Both the position numbers and the translations under genes were made by a program. This document shows positions 6,260-9,071 of a stretch of 9,071 nt of DNA, in pieces. Position 1 is the stretch's first letter. Each line of letters begins with the position of its first letter. The notes beneath the pieces are model-generated. The model had not been told where the DNA came from. It saw only the letters and a program-made list of their open reading frames with translations, and did no database searches. The DNA lies in contig JBPEWY010000059.1 of the NCBI GenBank assembly GCA_052032225.1, positions 1 to 9,071 of the forward strand, read 5' to 3'. This stretch comes from JBPEWY01 sp052032225. GTDB lineage: Bacteria > Bacteroidota > Bacteroidia > Flavobacteriales > Flavobacteriaceae.

Positions 6260-8221
6260 ATGAGTAGCAACACAGGAATTGATAGCATTTCGTTTGATTT
6301 GCCTAAAAATCAAAGCAATGTAATTAAAGTTATAGGAGTTGGTGGTGGAGGTAGCAACGCCATTAACCACATGTTTCAATTAGGAATAAAAGGGGTAGAT
6401 TTTGTAGTATGCAATACAGACGCTCAAGCACTGCAAAACAGTCCTGTTCCTAATAAAATCCAATTAGGAGTTACCCTAACCGAAGGATTAGGCGCCGGAG
6501 CAAACCCAGATATTGGCGAGCAAGCCGCAATGGAAAGCTTCGAAGAGATTAAGGCAATGTTAGATACCAATACCAAAATGGTATTCATAACTGCCGGAAT
6601 GGGTGGTGGTACTGGTACCGGAGCTGCACCTGTTATTGCAAAATATGCCAAAGAGCTCGATATTTTAACAGTAGGTATTGTTACAATTCCGTTTTCTTTT
6701 GAGGGGAAAATGCGTAACGATCAAGCTCAAATGGGTGTCGAAAAATTAAGAGCTAATGTAGATTCTTTAATTGTTATTAATAATAATAAGCTACGCGAGG
6801 TGTATGGTAATTTAGGGTTTAAAGCTGGTTTCTCTAAAGCCGACGAAGTGTTAGCTACTGCTGCTCGAGGTATTGCCGAAGTTATAACACACCATTACAC
6901 CCAGAATATTGACCTTCGTGATGCTAAAACCGTACTGTCTAATAGCGGTACAGCTATTATGGGTTCTGCAACTGCTACCGGATCAAGTAGGGCTCACGAT
7001 GCTATCATGAAAGCGTTAGATTCTCCGTTATTAAACGATAATAAAATAACCGGAGCTAAAAATGTATTGTTGCTAATAGTTTCGGGTACCCAAGAAATTA
7101 CAATAGATGAAATAGGTGAGATTAATGATCATATTCAAAACGAAGCCGGTCATGGTGCAAACATTATAATGGGAGTTGGAGAAGATGAGGCATTGGGCGA
7201 AGCAATTTCGGTAACTGTTATTGCAACTGGCTTTAATCCGGAGCAGCAACACGAAATTGTAAATACAGAAGCTAAAAAAATAATTCATACTTTAGAAGAT
7301 GAGCAAAAAGTAGAGCAAGATTTAACTTCCGGGTTAGATAACGTAACCACATACCAAAAACCAACCTCTCAGCCCAAAAATAAAGAGCCTGAAGTAATAA
7401 AACATAAATTGTTTGATGATGATGAGATAGCTCCCAAAGAGCAAGAAATGGATCTGATTCCTACCACAGATATTATTAAAAATATACCTGTAGTATATGA
7501 AGAAGTATCAGACAGTAATAATGCTTTTAATGATTTTGAAATTGTAGATACAACAGATTCTATTAAAGATATAGACGTTGTAGATCCTGAGGTGGTATCA
7601 AAAGACGATGAGAGTCAAATTACTCTTTCGTTTGATTTTCCATTGTCTAACACAGACACTAACGCTTCAGACGCGGAAGATGATGAAAAATCAAATGTTG
7701 TAACATTTGACTTAACAGATGATATTAAAGACATGAAAGTTAAAGATCCGGTAGAAGTTATACCGGTTACAGAAGTGTCTAAAGAGGGCGAAGTAAGATA
7801 TAGTTTAGATGATTATATGGAGTTAGAATCTAAACTATCTGCAGCAAAAGCATCACCAAAAGAAACAGAAACCGAGACAAATCCTGAAGCTATTGTTTTT
7901 GAGAAAAAAACAGTAGATGTGCCAAAGGAAAACTCACCGGCATCAGATTCAGATGAGCCAGATCCGGTTAATTGCTCAATAGAAGAAGCACTTAAAAGCA
8001 GGGCAGAAGAGCGACGAAGAAAATTAAAAGAGTTTAACTATAAGTTTAATCATCTTACTAAAATAGATGAGATAGAGAAACAGCCGGCTTATAAACGAAT
8101 GGGAATAGATTTAGATAACCCACAAGACAATAACGCCTCAAGGTTGTCTCTTGGAGAAGATAGCAATAACGAAATTCAACTAAGATCAAATAATTCTTTT
8201 CTACATGACAATGTAGATTAG
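6260..8221 (+). CDS. ftsZ: FtsZ, tubulin-like division GTPase with long C-terminal region
   Basis: FtsZ polymerises with GTP into the cytokinetic ring. Motifs of the GTPase core (about 20-335) are GGGGSNA (28-34), the tubulin signature GMGGGTGTG (113-121), IPFSFEGKMR (143-152) and the T7 synergy loop NIDLRDAK (216-223), where Asn216, Asp218 and Asp221 are kept but the usual Phe-Ala pair is Leu-Arg. The protein has 653 residues against about 383 in E. coli. The excess is one C-terminal region of about 320 residues, acidic and low in hydrophobic content, with three copies of a TDxIK(N/D)(I/M) motif. It then has a conserved-looking SLDDYMELE (515-523), a basic charged stretch RAEERRRKLKEF (581-592), a PAYKR motif (609-613) like the conserved FtsZ C-terminal peptide, and a further 40 residues ending SFLHDNVD. 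The start was chosen because the ATG lies 18 bases after ftsA. The gene is followed by a terminator, so it closes the dcw unit. Confidence 0.98.
   Translation: MSSNTGIDSISFDLPKNQSNVIKVIGVGGGGSNAINHMFQLGIKGVDFVVCNTDAQALQNSPVPNKIQLGVTLTEGLGAGANPDIGEQAAMESFEEIKAMLDTNTKMVFITAGMGGGTGTGAAPVIAKYAKELDILTVGIVTIPFSFEGKMRNDQAQMGVEKLRANVDSLIVINNNKLREVYGNLGFKAGFSKADEVLATAARGIAEVITHHYTQNIDLRDAKTVLSNSGTAIMGSATATGSSRAHDAIMKALDSPLLNDNKITGAKNVLLLIVSGTQEITIDEIGEINDHIQNEAGHGANIIMGVGEDEALGEAISVTVIATGFNPEQQHEIVNTEAKKIIHTLEDEQKVEQDLTSGLDNVTTYQKPTSQPKNKEPEVIKHKLFDDDEIAPKEQEMDLIPTTDIIKNIPVVYEEVSDSNNAFNDFEIVDTTDSIKDIDVVDPEVVSKDDESQITLSFDFPLSNTDTNASDAEDDEKSNVVTFDLTDDIKDMKVKDPVEVIPVTEVSKEGEVRYSLDDYMELESKLSAAKASPKETETETNPEAIVFEKKTVDVPKENSPASDSDEPDPVNCSIEEALKSRAEERRRKLKEFNYKFNHLTKIDEIEKQPAYKRMGIDLDNPQDNNASRLSLGEDSNNEIQLRSNNSFLHDNVD
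7466..7759 (+). repeat. Three imperfect copies of a short motif in the FtsZ linker
   Basis: Within the FtsZ C-terminal region I see three related peptides: TDIIKNIPVV (403-412), TDSIKDIDVVDPEV (432-445) and TDDIKDMKVKDPVEV (486-500). The shared pattern is T-D-x-I-K-(N/D)-(I/M)-x-V, and copies two and three also share D-P followed by E-V. Coordinates run from the first to the last copy. The copies are 29 and 54 residues apart, so this is a dispersed repeat and not a tandem array. At DNA level the copies have diverged (for example ATTATTAAA, TCTATTAAA and GATATTAAA), so slippage is not their present cause. The function is unknown; repeated short linear motifs in a disordered tether could be binding sites. 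Confidence 0.6.
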
Positions 8222-8252
8222 TATATACTTAACCTACGCTATTTACATAAAC

Positions 8253-8299
8253 TAAACCCGGTGTCTGAAAAATGATATCGGGTTTATTTTTTTATTTTT
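8253..8299 (+). terminator. Intrinsic terminator after ftsZ
   Basis: The arms TAAACCCGGTGTC (8253-8265) and GATATCGGGTTTA (8274-8286) form a 13-base-pair stem with two G-U wobbles around an 8-base loop. The outer eight pairs, TAAACCCG with CGGGTTTA, are perfect. A T-rich run (seven T, one A, five T) follows directly at 8287-8299. It lies 31 bases past the ftsZ stop and should end the dcw transcript. Confidence 0.88.
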
Positions 8300-8300
8300 G
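8293..8300 (+). promoter_or_regulatory. Candidate Bacteroidota -7 promoter element for the yqeY-like gene
   Basis: TATTTTTG is an exact match to the TAnnTTTG element used by the primary sigma factor of Bacteroidota. It ends 26 bases before the ATG at 8327, so transcription would start near 8305-8308 with a leader of about 20 bases. No clear TTG -33 element is visible; that region would fall within the hairpin of the preceding terminator, where only an ATG at 8272-8274 sits at a suitable spacing. The element shares its T-run with the terminator. Confidence 0.55.
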
Positions 8301-8326
8301 CAAACAAAATTTTAAATCGGTAAACA

Positions 8327-8776
8327 ATGAGCCTACAACAACAAATAACAGATAGTATGAAAACGGCTATGAAAGCCAAAGACACCATTGCTTTAGAAGC
8401 TTTAAGAGCAGTAAAATCGGCTATTTTGCTAGCTCAAACAGAAACAGGCTCATCTGCAACATTAAGCTCTGAGCAAGAGTTAGCTTTACTACAAAAATTG
8501 GTTAAGCAACGTAAAGATAGTGCAGCAATATTCACGCAACAGGGCCGTGAAGATTTAGCAGAAGCAGAATTAGCACAAGCAAAAGTGATAGCGCAATTTT
8601 TACCGGAACAATTAAGTGAAGATGAAATTGCTAAAGAGGTTGAGGCAATTATAGCAAAAGTAGGAGCAGAAAGCATGAAAGATATGGGTAAGGTAATGGG
8701 TATTGCTACAAAACAATTAGCCGGTAAAGCAGATGGTAAAACTATTTCTACAATTGTAAAACAAAAATTAAGCTAA
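8327..8776 (+). CDS. YqeY/GatB-like domain protein
   Basis: This is a small all-helical protein of the YqeY family, which resembles the C-terminal tRNA-contacting domain of the amidotransferase subunit GatB and the Asp/Glu-tRNA amidotransferase family in general. The 149 residues match stand-alone members. Family features are LRAVKSAI (26-33), LVKQRKDSAAIFTQQGREDLAEAELAQ across residues 58-84, FLPEQLSEDEI (91-101) and the C-terminal MGKVMGIATKQLAGKADG (120-137) followed by KTISTIVKQKL. The YqeY domain covers nearly the whole protein and no catalytic residues are known for it; a tRNA-related role is inferred from the GatB similarity only. It has its own candidate promoter and is separated from ftsZ by a terminator. 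A tRNA gene starts 17 bases after its stop, so the two may share a transcript. The ATG at 8327 is the only start that keeps the full domain. Confidence 0.93.
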   Translation: MSLQQQITDSMKTAMKAKDTIALEALRAVKSAILLAQTETGSSATLSSEQELALLQKLVKQRKDSAAIFTQQGREDLAEAELAQAKVIAQFLPEQLSEDEIAKEVEAIIAKVGAESMKDMGKVMGIATKQLAGKADGKTISTIVKQKLS

Positions 8777-8784
8777 TATTTTTT
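8754..8784 (+). promoter_or_regulatory. Possible tRNA promoter overlapping the yqeY-like 3' end
   Basis: TTG at 8754-8756, inside the last codons of the yqeY-like gene, is followed after 20 bases by TATTTTTT at 8777-8784. This is one base short of the Bacteroidota TAnnTTTG element, with T in place of the final G. The spacing suits a -33/-7 pair, and transcription would start close to the tRNA 5' end at 8794. The sequence is T-rich, so a chance match is possible, and the tRNA could equally be cut from a yqeY read-through transcript. Confidence 0.3.
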
Positions 8785-8793
8785 AGTGTTTTA

Positions 8794-8867
8794 GGCCGTG
8801 TAGTTCAACTGGATAGAACATCAGATTTCGGCTCTGAGGGTTGAGGGTTCGAATCCTTCCACGGTCA
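8794..8867 (+). tRNA. tRNA-Arg, anticodon TCG
   Basis: A full 74-base cloverleaf can be drawn. The acceptor GGCCGTG (8794-8800) pairs with CACGGTC (8860-8866), with one G-U. The D stem GTTC/GAAC (8803-8806, 8816-8819) encloses a 9-base loop with the GG pair. The anticodon stem TCAGA/TCTGA (8821-8825, 8833-8837) holds loop TTTCGGC, with anticodon TCG at 8828-8830 reading CGA and, by wobble, other CGN arginine codons. The variable loop is GGGTT. The T stem GAGGG/CCTTC holds loop TTCGAAT. The discriminator is A at 8867 and CCA is not encoded. The D-loop A20 and anticodon C35 agree with arginine identity elements. Confidence 0.97.
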
Positions 8868-8899
8868 CAAAAAGCCTGCTTTAAAGCAGGCTTTTTGTG
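8866..8899 (+). terminator. Palindromic intrinsic terminator after tRNA-Arg
   Basis: Bases 8866-8899 form a perfect 34-base palindrome centred on TTTAAA (8880-8885). The core is AAAAAGCCTGC against GCAGGCTTTTT, giving a GC-rich stem with a small loop and a T-run on the 3' side. The A-run on the 5' side means it could also work on the minus strand, but the next gene is on the plus strand, so only the plus direction is needed here. The palindrome starts at the last paired base of the tRNA acceptor stem (8866) and includes the discriminator base. Confidence 0.9.
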
Positions 8900-8974
8900 T
8901 TATATGACTTTCATCATACTTTTTAAAGTATCTGCTTTGTAAATTTAATGTAGAATTTAAAAATTGTTTGCGCT

Positions 8975-9071
8975 ATGAAAAATATAATTAAAGATACCAT
9001 TACCGTATCACAAATAATGACCACAGAGCTTGTTAAACTTAATATAGACGATACTTTATATAAAGCTGAAC
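8975..9071 (+). CDS. CBS-domain protein (5' end only)
   Basis: Thirty-two codons are visible before the window ends. The peptide opens with MKNIIKDTITV, followed by SQIMTTELVKLNIDDTLYKAE (12-32). The pattern of a short lead, then V-x-x-I-M-T-x-x-(L/V)-x-x-(L/V)-x-x-x-D-T-(L/V)-x-x-A, is the opening of a CBS domain: first strand, then the helix that follows the conserved Thr. CBS pairs bind adenosyl ligands such as AMP or ATP and regulate attached or partner proteins; what this one is fused to cannot be seen. The ATG at 8975 follows a 75-base AT-rich gap after the tRNA terminator. That gap holds no Shine-Dalgarno sequence and no clear promoter. Confidence 0.75.
   Translation, partial: MKNIIKDTITVSQIMTTELVKLNIDDTLYKAE

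Noticed and set aside
8434..8676. Open frame of 80 codons on the minus strand inside the yqeY-like gene, rich in Ser, Ala and Cys.
   Set aside because: It is the complement of an Ala-, Glu- and Gln-rich helical protein; no domain or upstream signal supports it.
8936..8970. TTTG at 8936-8939 with ATTGTTTG at 8963-8970, a possible promoter for the CBS-domain gene.
   Set aside because: The TA of the -7 element is AT, the spacer is long (23 bases), and the start would fall almost on the ATG. Too weak to annotate.
1..9071. A hidden mobile element, CRISPR array, defence or toxin system.
   Set aside because: No direct-repeat array, transposase, integrase or terminal inverted repeats were seen. All space is taken by core genes in a conserved order, with intergenic gaps of about 105 bases or less.

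Overview
This window is the distal end of a bacterial division and cell wall (dcw) cluster. The source is very probably a member of the Bacteroidota, most likely family Flavobacteriaceae. The evidence is the AT-rich composition, the gene order murD-ftsW-murG-murC-ftsQ-ftsA-ftsZ with no ddl or murB, the absence of Shine-Dalgarno sequences, a promoter element matching the Bacteroidota -7 consensus TAnnTTTG, and an FtsZ of 653 residues with the T7 loop and C-terminal end that I associate with flavobacteria.

Layout. Bases 1-8221 hold seven plus-strand genes packed as one transcription unit: the 3' part of murD (its start lies outside the window), ftsW, murG (GTG start), murC, ftsQ, ftsA and ftsZ. 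Junctions are overlaps of 1, 14, 4 and 4 bases and then gaps of 3 and 18 bases, so translational coupling is likely in the wall-synthesis half. Just after ftsZ is a strong intrinsic terminator (8253-8299). Its T-tract also carries a good -7 element (8293-8300) for the next gene, a YqeY/GatB-like protein (8327-8776). A tRNA-Arg with anticodon TCG follows 17 bases later (8794-8867), and its terminator is a 34-base perfect palindrome that begins inside the tRNA 3' end. The window closes with the first 32 codons of a CBS-domain protein (8975-9071). No stretch longer than 300 bases lacks a gene.

How the genes work together. MurC and MurD add L-Ala and D-Glu to UDP-MurNAc in the cytoplasm. MurG makes lipid II from lipid I at the inner face of the membrane. 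FtsW polymerises lipid II into septal glycan together with a class B PBP that is not in the window. FtsZ forms the cytokinetic ring, FtsA ties it to the membrane, and FtsQ is the single-pass periplasmic scaffold of the divisome.

I do not see a novel system here. It is a complete-looking, intact core locus. The points worth a second look are lineage-specific variations: the FtsZ linker repeats, the internal FtsZ PAYKR motif followed by a further tail, the altered T7 loop, the substituted FtsW motifs, and the compact terminator, promoter and tRNA arrangement after ftsZ.
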